Positions 25,024 through 34,909 of a DNA stretch of 64,000 nt are shown here, piece after piece. The DNA is from Heterohyrax brucei. Its lineage: Eukaryota > Chordata > Mammalia > Hyracoidea > Procaviidae. Position 1 is the first letter of the stretch, and every line of letters starts with the position of its first letter. Where the stretch lies: positions 60,288,111 through 60,352,110 of the forward strand of contig CM053166.1 in NCBI GenBank assembly GCA_028571685.1. Reading direction: 5' to 3'. Under the pieces are notes generated by a model. That model was not told where the DNA came from, ran no database searches, and worked only from the letters and a program-made list of their open reading frames with translations. A program made the position numbers and the translations under genes.

Positions 25024-25536
25024 TGTTTCAGTCAGCTAGGGCTGCTCTAACAGAAATATCACAGAGTGGATGGCTTTAACAAAGGACGGTTTATTCTTAC
25101 ATAGTCTGGTAGGCTGCAAGTCCATATTCAAAGTGTCTGCTCCAGGGGAAGGCTTTCCACCTTGTCAGCTCTGAAGGAAAGTCTGGTATTGCATCAGTCT
25201 TTGTCTAAGAAGCATCTTGGCACAGGAACTTCAGGTCTGATGGATGCACTCTTCTCCCAGTGCTGTTTTCTTGATGGTATGAGGTTCCCAATTCTCTTTC
25301 CTTTTATCTCTTGCAGGATGAAAGGATTAAGAGTGGGGCAAGCCATACTCCAGGGAAACTCCCTTTACAGTGGAACAGGGGGGTGATCTTATAAAGGAAT
25401 TTGCAGTCCCACCCTAATTTTTTAACATACAGCGTAGGAACACCACAAAATGGAGGACAGTCACAAGATACTGGGAGTCATGGCCCAGCCACATGGCTAC
25501 ACGTATTTTTGGGGGTACACAATTCAATCCATGACA
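25024..25536 (-). repeat. LTR-A, 5' LTR of the two-LTR element
   Basis: 513 bp, beginning TGTTTCAGTCAGCTAGGGC and ending CAATTCAATCCATGACA on the plus strand. Followed on the minus strand by the MaLR-type TTTGGTACC primer-site region at about 25010-25020. Confidence 0.82.
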
Positions 25537-26270
25537 GCCACCTTGACCTCTTTGGCCCCCGTAGACCCTTTGGCCTGGCCTCTGCAATGATAAAGCAAGT
25601 GTCACAACGCTCTTTAGCTCTACTGATAAGTGCCCGGAAGCATCCCACTTTACCAGTAAGCCTCAGCCTGAAGGCACTCAGCTCTCTTGCTCCATGGGTT
25701 AGTGAGCCTAGTTCCACTAACAAGTGCCTGGAAGTACCCCATGCTACCAGCAAGCCTCCTGTCTGAAAAAACTCAGCTTTCTTTTCCGTAGCCTGGGAAG
25801 CCCACCACACTGTTTCCTGTCTGTTTCCTGGTTCTATTGCCTCTGCTGCTACCATTTATCAGCCATTGCTTCTTGCCATCTCTCACTGTCCCTAGCATTA
25901 TAGTTCTCTCTGTCTCCTGGGTCTAGGAAGTTCTCAGCACAGGGATCCTGGGTCCAAAGATTCTTCCTTCTTGGTGGTAATGAAGTACCCTATTTCTGCC
26001 CATGGAATACCTCATTTTAAGCTGAATGGGATGGCGAAACTGACCAATCTCCTCTTTAGGGTTCCATGCACCTTATTTGCATGGCCCCACCCCCCAAAAG
26101 TGCCAGGCACCCTATGTACATTATTAGCAATCTGTCCAATCCCTTTGGTGGACCACAAACACCTTATTTGCACAGTTCCACTCAATAATTTCATTGGCAT
26201 TACAAGACCATAGCTAGAAAGTCCGTATAAAAGAGATTCAATGCATCACAATTGCTTTCCCATCCTTTTA
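25537..26270. repeat. Right part of the interrupted older repeat
   Basis: Contains two of the AAGTGCC(C/T)GGA modules described at 24640-24850, followed by a C-rich segment with three related short blocks (CACCTTATTTGCATGGCC, AGGCACCCTATGTACAT, ACCTTATTTGCACAGTTCC). This suggests a relative of the MaLR-like internal region, or a tandemly repetitive LTR. No coding frame with motifs is present. Confidence 0.4.
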
Positions 26271-26654
26271 CCTAACTGACAAGTTTTCATAGTATTTATG
26301 TATGTAAAAATAGAACAGAGGAAGTGAATTTATGTTGAAGCTTATTTTATTTTAAAGATAAATACCGTTCACTCATGAATACAGAAGTTGCTTGGATAAA
26401 AACGGTGTCATCCATCTCATTAAGAGGTGCAAGCCCATTAAGGTTTTATTTTAATTTTTAATAATTATCAAAGTCTATGTTTGTTGCTTCTGACCATTTT
26501 ACAAAAATAATTAAATAAAATTCAAGTCTGATAAAATTTTTAAAATACTATCTGATAAAAAGAATAAAACAATAGATTTCTATTTAAATATGTGTATTTC
26601 TAGTATAGGAGAAAAGCAGAGTGATTAGCAAAAAGACTTTCAAGGACAAAATAT
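26271..26654. other. No gene seen
   Basis: Very AT-rich, with no recognised element. Confidence 0.4.
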
Positions 26655-27100
26655 ATTATTGTTAGTTTTCATGGAGTCAACTCTACTTTGTGGCAACCTT
26701 ATATGTAACAGAATGAAACATTGCTGGGTTCTATACTATCTTCATGATCCTTAGTATGTTTCAGTCCATAGCTGTGGCTAACATGTCAATCCATCTCATT
26801 GAAGACTTTCCACATTTTCACTGACCCTGTACCAACTATGATGTCCTTTTCTAGTGACTGGTCTTTTCTGACAATGTGTCTAAAATAAGCAAGATTAAGT
26901 TTCTCCATCCTTACTTCTAAGGAACACTTTGGTTGTTTCTTCTAGGACTGATTCGTTCATTCTTCTGGCAGTCCACAGTACGTTCATTATTCTTTGCCAA
27001 CACTGTGTTTTGAACTTACCCATTATCCTTCTGTGTTCCTTTTTCATTATCCAACTTTCACATGCACATGAGGCCATGTGCCTTGATGCTTATACAAAGC
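26655..27100 (-). mobile_element. RTE/BovB LINE, 3' fragment
   Basis: Begins at the left with the RTE 3' end (TTGTTAGTTTTCATGGAGTC). It continues with GACTGATTCGTTCATTCTTC and GGCAGTCCACAGTACGTTC, the antisense of the RRMNESVLEETTK-like segment of the RTE C-terminus seen in minus-strand translation. Confidence 0.78.
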
Positions 27101-27109
27101 TACTTTATT

Positions 27110-27800
27110 CATCAAAAATAAAACCTGTTGCTATGAAGTCAGTTCCAACTCATAGTGTTTTAGTCAGCTAGTGCTGCTCTAACAGAAATACCACAAAGTA
27201 GATGGCTTTAACAAAGGAAAGTTTATCACACAGTCCAGTAGGCTACAAGTCCAAATTCAGGATGTTTGCTCCAGGGGAAGGCTTTTCCTACTGTTGGCTC
27301 TGGAGGAAATTCCTTATGTTGAATTAGTCTTTGTTCAGGGAGCATCTTGGAGAAGGAACCTCGGGTCTGAAGGATGTGTTCTCTTCCCTGTAGTGCTTTC
27401 TCGATGACGTGAGGGTCTCAGTTCTCTGCTTGCTTCTATCTCTTTTTATCTTCCGTAGGATTAAAGGATAAAGGGTGGTGCAAGCTGCACTCCAAGGAAA
27501 CTCCCTTAGCAAAAGTGTTGCAGTCCCAACCTAGTCCTCTTTTAACATAATCATCTATTAGCTACAGGCAGAGATTAGGACTTACAGCATCAGAAAATCA
27601 CAAAATGGAGGGCAGTCACAGAATTACAGGGAATCCTGGCCCAGCCACATTATTACACATATTTTTGGGGAGACACAATTCAATCCATGACACATAGCAA
27701 CTCTATGGGAGACAGTAGAATTACCCTATTGGGCTTCCAAGGAGTGACTGGTTGATTCAAACTGCAGGCAAACTATTAACCACTGTACTACCAGAGCTCA
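27110..27800 (-). mobile_element. AfroSINE split by an LTR-A insertion
   Basis: The SINE tail (TTGCTATGAAGTCAGTTCC, ACTCATAG) stops at 27155 and resumes at 27693 with CATAGCAACTCTATGGGAGA, continuing to a degenerate head near 27790. The repeated CATAG is the 5-bp duplication made by the LTR. Confidence 0.85.
27156..27692 (-). repeat. LTR-A solo LTR inside an AfroSINE
   Basis: 537 bp, TGTTTTAGTCAGCTAGTGC...TCAATCCATGACA, flanked by a perfect CATAG duplication (27151-27155 and 27693-27697). This copy fixes the family's ends and its 5-bp duplication size. Confidence 0.9.
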
Positions 27801-29338
27801 AAAAAGTGATACTATTATAAATTACATTCATCTAAAATTCTGAGAAGGGATTTAAGGAAAATATAAGGGCAAGAAGAAAAAACATTATACAAAGTCTGAC
27901 AGTTAAAGGAGAACTTGTTCAGAATTTTTTTTTGGTTATTAATAGGTGTGAATAGAACTGTAGTATAGAGTCCACTGAGTGAGTACCTTTAAGAGTAATT
28001 ACAACAGGTTGCTTTAAAATGTCAAAATCTAAAACACGTTTTCTAATAGTTATTTAAAATTATAATAAAAAATTAAAAATCAACTTAAAAACTGTGTGAA
28101 GGAGTAGTTTATAAAACTTTGTGAAGTTAGACTCACATAAATTTTGACAATCCCATGACCTGGGGGCATTCTCTTGTATCTAAGTACATTATGTTCTATT
28201 CATCTCCATTACATACTCCTTTGGTTCTTTTTAATGTTCAGAGCATCCTTTGAAGTTGATGAAAGCCTTGTGCCAAGAAGGAAGAAACTATTAAAGAAAG
28301 GAGTGAGAAATGCCCATCAATTGTAGTTTCTCCAGAGGGGATGACTAAATGAGTAATCAATTTTATTCTTCTCTTCATCATGTTCAGGACACTTTTGGCC
28401 TGCTTACTTATTCAACTTCAAAATTGTGTCTCTCATAATTGGGCCTACTTATAGCAATGATGAGTCAAAATAGCATTTACTTTCAAAATGCCCCACTAGT
28501 CTAGCCTTGGAAAAAAGAGAAAGTCAGGTTGTATACATGAGTAAATGAAATGGGGCAATTTTCTTTCACCTTGGAAATGAAAATCAAGATGACCAACATA
28601 TGTGTAACCAAAATATGAAGAATAACAAACCAAATCACTGCAGACTAGTTGTGCGTGCCTAAAGTTTAGTGTTTTAACCTCTTCAAGACTTAGATTCACA
28701 AATCTTTTAAAAAAGATAACACCTGTCTTAGAGGTTTATGTTAAATATGAACGAACTTGGAAAGATGCCCAATTAAAGAAATGTTAGAGATCACTTGAGT
28801 TGATTGCGGAAGGAATGAGATAAAACTATGAAAAAATAAGGCAAAGAGACTCACTTTAGTATATCAGTTTTCTTCTTCCTTTAAAAGCTATCTTAGTATT
28901 TCAGAGATCTTGTCATTGCTAAGACATTCAGTAATGTCTCTTGGAATTGTCTTTGAAGCATATTAGTTTAGAATAAATATTCTGTCTTTTAAAGAAGACG
29001 TAAAAGAGCTTTGCATTTTTGAGTTCAGTGTAAGTTCATTTACCTGTAACTGTAAGAAATAATACAGAGAGATCTTGTAGCTTTTACCCAGTTTCCCTCA
29101 TGGTAACATGTTGCAAAGCTGTAGTACCGTATCACAATCAGGATACTGATGTTGATACAATCCACTGGATCTTATTCAGAATTCCTCAGTATTACTTGTA
29201 CATATATGTGTGCACAATTGTGTATATAAGAAGACATTTATTTAAAAAATATGTATTGATATGATTTTTTTATGATTTTCAGTGAGTAGGGCCCTGACCA
29301 CCTAATTAGATTTGGATCATAATTTAAGGACTCCTAAA
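27801..29338. other. No gene seen
   Basis: About 1.5 kb of AT-rich sequence. The 67-codon minus frame at 28496-28699 has no motif. This is the longest stretch in the window without a recognised element. Confidence 0.45.
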
Positions 29339-31375
29339 AGAAGCAAACCGCCCCCACATTTGATGCAGTGAACTCCAATGATCAAAAATCAGATGAGTTG
29401 TGGAAAGACATCAAGGCTACCATACAAGTACATGAAGAAAGAAAGAGGTCATTTAAAAGAAAAGTGAAAAACAAAAGACCAAAATAAATACCAAAAGAGA
29501 CTCTAAAACTTATTTTTGAATATAAAGTAGCTAAAGCACAAGGAAGAAATGAGGTAAAAGAGCTGAATGGAAGATTTCAAAGGGCAGGTTGGAAAGACAA
29601 AGTGTTACGACACATACAAAAAGAGACCCAGGGACAGAAAATCAAAAGGGAATCACATGTACAGGGTTTCTCAAGCTGAAAGAACTGAAGAAAATATTCA
29701 AGCCTTGAGATGCAATACCAAGAGTTCTATGGGGGAAAATGTTAAATGATGCAGGAAACATCAAAGAACACAGAAAGAATACACAGCCACTATACTAATA
29801 AGATTTGGTCCATGTTCAAACATTTCAGGAGGGAACACGTAATCAGAAACCTAATGTACTGAAAGAAGAAATCCAAGCTGCAATGAAGGCATTAACAAAA
29901 CACAAGGCTCTTGGAATTGATGGAATACTAACTGAGATGTTTCAACAAAAGGATGCAGTGATGGAAGTGCTGACTTATCTATGCCAAGAAAAATGGAAGA
30001 CAGCTACCTGGCAAAATGAGTGGAAGAAATCCATTTTCATTCCTATGCCCAAGAAAGGTGATCCAACTGAATGCAGAAATTATTTTTAAAAAAAAAAATC
30101 GTTAGTATCATACACAAGTAAAATTTTGCTGAAGACCATTCCAAAGTGTTTGCAGCAGTATATAGATAGGGAACCAGCAGAAATTCAAGCCATATTTAAA
30201 AGAGGACATGGAACTAGGGATACCATTGCTTATGTCAGATGGATCTTGACTGAAAGCAAAGAAAACCAGAAAGATGCTTACCTGTGTTTCATTGACTATG
30301 CAAAGGAATTCAACTGTGTGGATTATAACAAATTATGGATAACATTGTGTAGAATGTGAATTCCAGAACACTTATTTGTGCTATTGTGGAACTGTACATA
30401 GATCAAGAGGCACTCTTTCAAACAGAACAAGAGGATACTATGTGGTTTAAAATTAAGAAGGGTATGTGCCAGGGTTGTATTCTTTCACCATACTTATTCG
30501 ATCTGTATGCTGAACAAATAAATCAAGAAGCTGAACTATATGAAAAACACGACATCAGGATTGGAAGAAGACTCATCAACAACCTGTGATATGCAGATGA
30601 CACAACCTTGCTTGATGAAAATGAAAAAGACTTGAAGTACTTATTGTTGAAGATCGAGGATTACAGTCTTTGATATAAATTACACCTCAATATAAAGAAA
30701 ACAAAATCTTCACAAAATGGACCAATAGGTAACATCCTGATAAAATGAGAAAAGACTGAAGTCAAGGATTTCATTTTACTTGGATCCACAGTCAACACCC
30801 ATGGAAACAGCAGTGAAGATATCAAAAGAGACATTGCACTGGGCAAATCTCCTGCAAAAGACTTCTTTCAAGTGTCAAAAGCAAAGATGTCATCTTAAAG
30901 ACTAAGGTGAACCTGACCCAAGCTATGATGTTTTCAGTCATCCCATATGCAAAAGAAAGCTGGATGATGAATAAGGAAGATCTAAGAAGAACTGATGCCT
31001 TTGAATTGTGGTGTTGGCAAAGAATATTAAATATGTCACAGACTACTAAAAGAATGAACAAATTTGTCTTGGAAGAAGTATATTCAGAATGGTCCTTGGA
31101 CACAAGGATGGTGAGGCTACAACTCTTATACTTTGGACATATTATCAGCAAAAATCAATCCCAGGAGAAGGACATTATGCTTGGTAAAGTGGAGAAACAG
31201 CAAAAAAGAGGAAGACCCTTAAAAAGACGTATTGACTCAGTGGCTGCAGCAGTGAGCTTGAGCATAGCAATGATTGTGAGGATGATGCAGGACCAGGTAG
31301 TGTTTCATCTGCTGTATGTATGGTAATTATGAATTGAATTGACTCAGTTGTACCTAGCAACAGTAACAAAAGAAG
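29339..31375 (+). mobile_element. RTE/BovB LINE, best preserved copy
   Basis: About 2 kb of sense-strand RTE sequence, 5'-truncated relative to a full element, because no endonuclease domain is seen. It begins in the K/E-rich linker, includes most of the RT domain and the C-terminal tail, and ends near GACTCAGTTGTACCTAGC. An AfroSINE (31378-31575) follows directly and an A-rich run separates it from the next SINE. Confidence 0.85.
29567..31326 (+). pseudogene. RTE/BovB reverse transcriptase, broken
   Basis: RT blocks appear in order across frames. HKALGIDGILTEMF and IPMPKKGDPTECRNYF lie at 29805-30089. FKRGHGTRDTIAYVRWIL and the FIDYAKEFNCVD block with the first catalytic Asp follow at 30126-30359. 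KKGMCQGCILSPYLFDLYAE is at 30356-30589, and the catalytic YADD is encoded at about 30589-30600, just after a stop. The C-terminal tail at 30907-31326 holds RRTDAFELWCWQRILN and EKDIMLGKVEKQQKRGRPL, typical of BovB/RTE. In an active element this enzyme copies its own RNA and that of partner SINEs. Multiple stops and frame changes show this copy is dead. Confidence 0.85.
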
Positions 31376-31377
31376 AA

Positions 31378-31575
31378 AAAGGCCCTGGTGATGCAAGGGT
31401 AAGAGCCGACCAAAAAGTTGGCAGTTTGATCCCACATAGTCATTCCTAGGAATAGAAGACCTGGCAATCTTCTCCAGGAAAGCTTACAACTGAAAATCTT
31501 ATGGGACAATTCTGTTTTGTCACGCGTGGCTGCTATAAGTAGGAATCGATATGACAATACCCAACAGTAACAAAA
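31378..31575 (+). mobile_element. AfroSINE, diverged
   Basis: Head GTGATGCAAGGGTAAGAGCC, a B-box-like GGCAGTTTGATCCC and a long middle, with tail GCTATAAGTAGGAATCGATA. More diverged than its neighbours. Confidence 0.75.
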
Positions 31576-31638
31576 GAAGTAAGGCAGGTGGAAAACCACA
31601 AAAACTTGAAACTGCTTTTAAAAAAAAAAACTAAATGC

Positions 31639-31793
31639 ATTGCCATGGAGTCAATTCTGACTCACAGAGACCCTACAGGACAGAGTAGAAGTGCGCCATA
31701 GCGTTTCCCAAGGAACCCCTGGTGGATTTGAACTGCTGACCTTTCCGTTAGCAGATGTAGCACTTAATCACTATGCCACAAGAGCTTCCAAAG
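31639..31793 (-). mobile_element. AfroSINE
   Basis: Full minus-strand copy: TTGCCATGGAGTCAATTCTG, CCTACAGGACAGAGTAGAAG, GGTGGATTTGAACTGCTGAC and GCACTTAATCACTATGCC. Confidence 0.92.
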
Positions 31794-31794
31794 C

Positions 31795-32475
31795 TTAAGT
31801 TCATAAGTGTCTCTGCTTGGTTAACATGGTTTATAAAGAAAATGTTCTACATTCTTCTTTGAAGAGTAGCTCCTGGGATCTTAAAAGCTTGCAGGTGGCC
31901 ATCTAAGATACTCCATTTGTCTCACTTCACTGAGAGCAAAGGAGAATGAAGAAACCCAAAGTTAGAAGGTAAAGATTAGTCCAAAGGCCTAAGGGACCAC
32001 AACCATCCTGGTCTTCACCAGACTGAGTCCAGTACAATCAGATGGTGCCCAGTTACCACTAAAGGCCACTCTGACAGGGATCACAATTGAGAGTCCCAGA
32101 CAAGGCTGAAGAAGAATGTAGAACAAACTTGTAACTCCAAAAAAAAAAAAAAAAAGACCAGACATACTGGCCTGACTGAGACTGGAGAAATCCCAAGAGT
32201 GTAGCCCCTGAACACTCTTTTAGCTCAGTAATGAAGTCAAACCCGAGGCTCACCATTCAGCCAAAGATTATATAGGCCCACAAAACAAATGAGACTAAAA
32301 GGACATACCAGCCCAGGGGCAAGACTAGAAAGTAGGAAGGGACAGGAAAGCTAGTAATAGGGAAGCCAGGGTCAAGAAGGGAGTGTTGACATGCTGTGCA
32401 ATTGGTAACCAATGTTACAAAACACACTGACATAATGAGAAGCGAGTTTGTTCTGTAAACATTCATCTAAAGTAT
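31795..32475 (+). mobile_element. 5'-truncated L1 3' UTR
   Basis: Non-coding L1 3' end: CTGGGATCTTAAAAGCTTGC, TGACAGGGATCACAATTGAG, an internal A-run at 32136-32155, GGCCTGACTGAGACTGGAG, AGGGAGTGTTGACATGCTG and an end TTCATCTAAAGTATAATTTG. It differs from the L1 3' UTR seen at 62288-63200, so at least two L1 3' UTR types occur in this window. Confidence 0.6.
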
Positions 32476-32812
32476 AATTTGTTTAAAAAGTCACTGCTTG
32501 GTGAATGTTATTATCTTGAGGTTGAAAAGACTGATTAATAAAACACAGAACACAAAACCTGGAAAGGAAGAGCTTGATGTATTTGAGTATATAAAAATTA
32601 AAAATCTTTACAACACAACACGCATCGATGAAGTTTAAAAGCAAGTTACAGACCAGGTGCTACACATATAGGATGATGAAGAACTAGAATAAAAAATATG
32701 CAAAAACTTTCTGTAAATGGATATGAAGATTAAAAAAAAAGAACTAGAAAAACTTAGCACTGTATGTTAGTACTTAATTCCTAGAAATAGTAATATACAA
32801 GATCCAGCAATT
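32476..32812. other. No gene seen
   Basis: A-rich sequence. It may be the tail end of the preceding or following element. Confidence 0.35.
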
Positions 32813-33310
32813 AAGTCCATGAACTTAATTGTTCTAAGTGCTACATATCTCACTTCTGAATATCACTCTGGTCACCTTCGAAGTACTCCCCTTGGGAAGC
32901 TCTGCACTGATGGCAGCACCTTGTCCACCCTTCAAAGCAGTTTTGGAACTCACTGGAGTAGCCATTGTGCATGGTGGCAAGGTGTCAAGTTCGCGAATGT
33001 GATTGTAGAGTTGTCTGTGAGGGAGTTTTTAGCCAGTAAGCAAATAACTGTATTGGAGCAGCCTCCCTACTCATCTGATCTGGCCCCTAATACCTTTTTC
33101 CTTCACCTGGAGATAAAGGAAGTATTGAAAGGAAGACATTTCGATGACATTCAGGACATCAAGGGTAATACAAGGACAGCTCTGATGGCCACTCCAGCAA
33201 AAGAGTTCCAAAATTACTTTGAAGGGTGGACTAGTCACTGGTGTCAGTGCATAGCTGCTCAAGGGGAGTACTTCAACGGTGACCAGAGTGATGTTCAGTA
33301 ATGAAATGAA
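32813..33310 (+). mobile_element. Tc1/mariner transposase remnant, rearranged
   Basis: The plus strand at about 32985-33300 encodes a transposase C-terminus: LEQPPYSSDLAPNTFFLHLE (the PPYSPDLAP(C/S)DFFLF block holding the last catalytic region), LKGRHFDDIQDI and EFQNYFEGW. It closes with CIAAQGEYFNGDQ and a TAA at 33301. The N-terminal half is missing. Its place is taken by an inverted copy of the same 3' end (32819-32970), so the continuous 160-codon frame is a chance read-through of the inverted part followed by genuine transposase. The Asp after LAP is Asn here, one more sign of decay. Confidence 0.75.
32819..33310. repeat. Inverted repeat made by two mariner 3' ends
   Basis: The left arm at about 32819-32970 is the diverged reverse complement of about 33165-33310. 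For example, CACTCTGGTCACCTTCGAAG on the left pairs with CTTCAACGGTGACCAGAGTG on the right. AAGTACTCCCCTTG pairs with CAAGGGGAGTACTT, and CCACCCTTCAAAGCAGTTTT with AAATTACTTTGAAGGGTGG. The arms are about 130-150 bp and the loop about 200 bp. Confidence 0.75.
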
Positions 33311-34033
33311 ACACTTACTGATGAAGATCAGGAACTACAGCCTTCACTATGGATTGCACCTTCAACATCAGGAAAACAAAAACCTCACAAGTGGACCAGT
33401 AAGCAACACTGTCATAAACGGATAAAAGATTGAGGTTGTCAAGGATTTCATTTTACTTGAGTCCACAATCAACACCCATGGAAGTAGCAGTCAAGAAGTC
33501 AAAAGACACATTGCACTGGGAAAAATCTGCTGCAAAGGAACTCTTTAAAGTATTGAGAAGAAATGATATCACCTTGAAGACTAAAGTGCTCCTGACCCAA
33601 GCCATGGTATTTTTAATCACATCATATGCATATGAAAGCTGGACTTGAACAAAGAAGACAGAAGAATTAATGTCTTCGAACTGTGGTGTTGGAGAAGAAC
33701 ATTGAATGTACCATGGACTGTCAAAGAAACAAACTGATGTGTTCTGGAAGAAGCATAACCAGAGTGTTTTTTGGAAGCAAAGATGGCAAGAGTGCATCTT
33801 ACATACTTTGGACACGTTGTCAGGAAGGATCAGTCCCTGGAGAAGAGCATCATTCTTGGTAGAGTGTAGGGTCAGCAGAAAACAGGAAGACCCTCGATGA
33901 GATGGATTGACACAGTGGCTGCAACAATGGGGTTAAACATAAATATGATTGTGGACATGGCACAAGTGTTTTGTTCTGTTGTTCATAGGGTCACTATGAG
34001 TCGGAACCAACTCGACGGCACCTAACAATAAGG
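33306..34033 (+). mobile_element. RTE/BovB LINE, 3' third
   Basis: Parallels 30620-31375: TCAAGGATTTCATTTTACTT, ACACATTGCACTGGG, CTGACCCAAGCCATGG, GTTGTCAGGAAGGATCAGTC. It ends with GTCACTATGAGTCGGAACCA and ACTCGACGGCACCTAACAAT. This end is nearly the same as the AfroSINE tail. Confidence 0.85.
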
Positions 34034-34909
34034 TCTAATTTATGACCAGCCCTCTCCCTCCCTCCCTACCCTTGCAGCCATCAAAGAGGCTTTTTTTCTG
34101 TACATAAGTCTATTTTTATGTCCTTATGGTAGGGGTCTCATAAAATATTTGTCCTTTAGCTGCTGACTGATTTCACTGAGCATATCTTCCAATTGAAACC
34201 AAGTTACGAGATGCTTCCTAAAGTCATCATTGTTCTTTATCATTGCATACTATTCCACTGAGTATAGGTACCATGGTTTGTTTATCCACTCATCTGTTGT
34301 TGGGCATCTGGGTTGATTCCATCTTTTTGCTATTGTGGACTGCACTGCAATGAGCATTCATCTGCATATATCTGTTCATGTGACTGCCCTTGACTCTGTA
34401 GGATATATTCTGAGCAGTGGGATTACTCGATCAAACAGTGTATCTATTTCCAGCTTTTTAAGGAAGGGCCAAATTGCTTTCTAAAGGGGCCGTATCATTT
34501 TGCAGTTCCACAAGAAGTTTAGGAGAATTACAGTCTTTCCACAGCCTCTCCAGCATTTGTTGTTCTGTTTCTTGGATTATGGCCAACCTTATTGGGGTGA
34601 GATGGTATCTCATCGTAGTTTTGATTTAGATTTCTCTAATAGCTAACAATCTTGAGCATTTCTTCATGTGTCTTTTGGCTGCCTGGATGTCTTCTTTGGT
34701 AAAGTGTCAGTCCATCTCCTTTGCTCATTATTTAATTGGGTTATTGATCTTTTTCTTGTTCATATTTTACACTACCTTGTAGATTATGGAGGTCAGATTG
34801 CGGTCTGACATGAAGTTGCCAAATAATTTTTCCCATTCTGTAGGCAAACTTTTAACTCTTTTGATAGTCTTTGGATGAGCAAAAGCGTTTGACTCTTAGC
34901 ACTTAACAT

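Larger units (their letters stand above)
23479..25536 (-). mobile_element. Two-LTR MaLR/ERVL-like element with internal region
   Basis: Two LTR-A copies in the same orientation flank a 1047-bp internal region, giving an LTR-internal-LTR structure. Flanking pentamers GCCTC (23474-23478) and GCCAC (25537-25541) differ at one base and look like a 5-bp target duplication. Read on the minus strand, the right-hand LTR (the 5' LTR) is followed within a few bases by TTTGGTACC and a GTGGGGTGCTGCTCC stretch, as found just inside MaLR/ERVL LTRs. The internal part has no retroviral frame, as expected for a non-autonomous MaLR. Confidence 0.75.

Noticed and set aside
32819..33301. A 160-codon open frame taken as an intact mariner transposase.
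   Set aside because: The first third is the inverted 3' end of another copy read through by chance. Only the last 100 or so codons are transposase.
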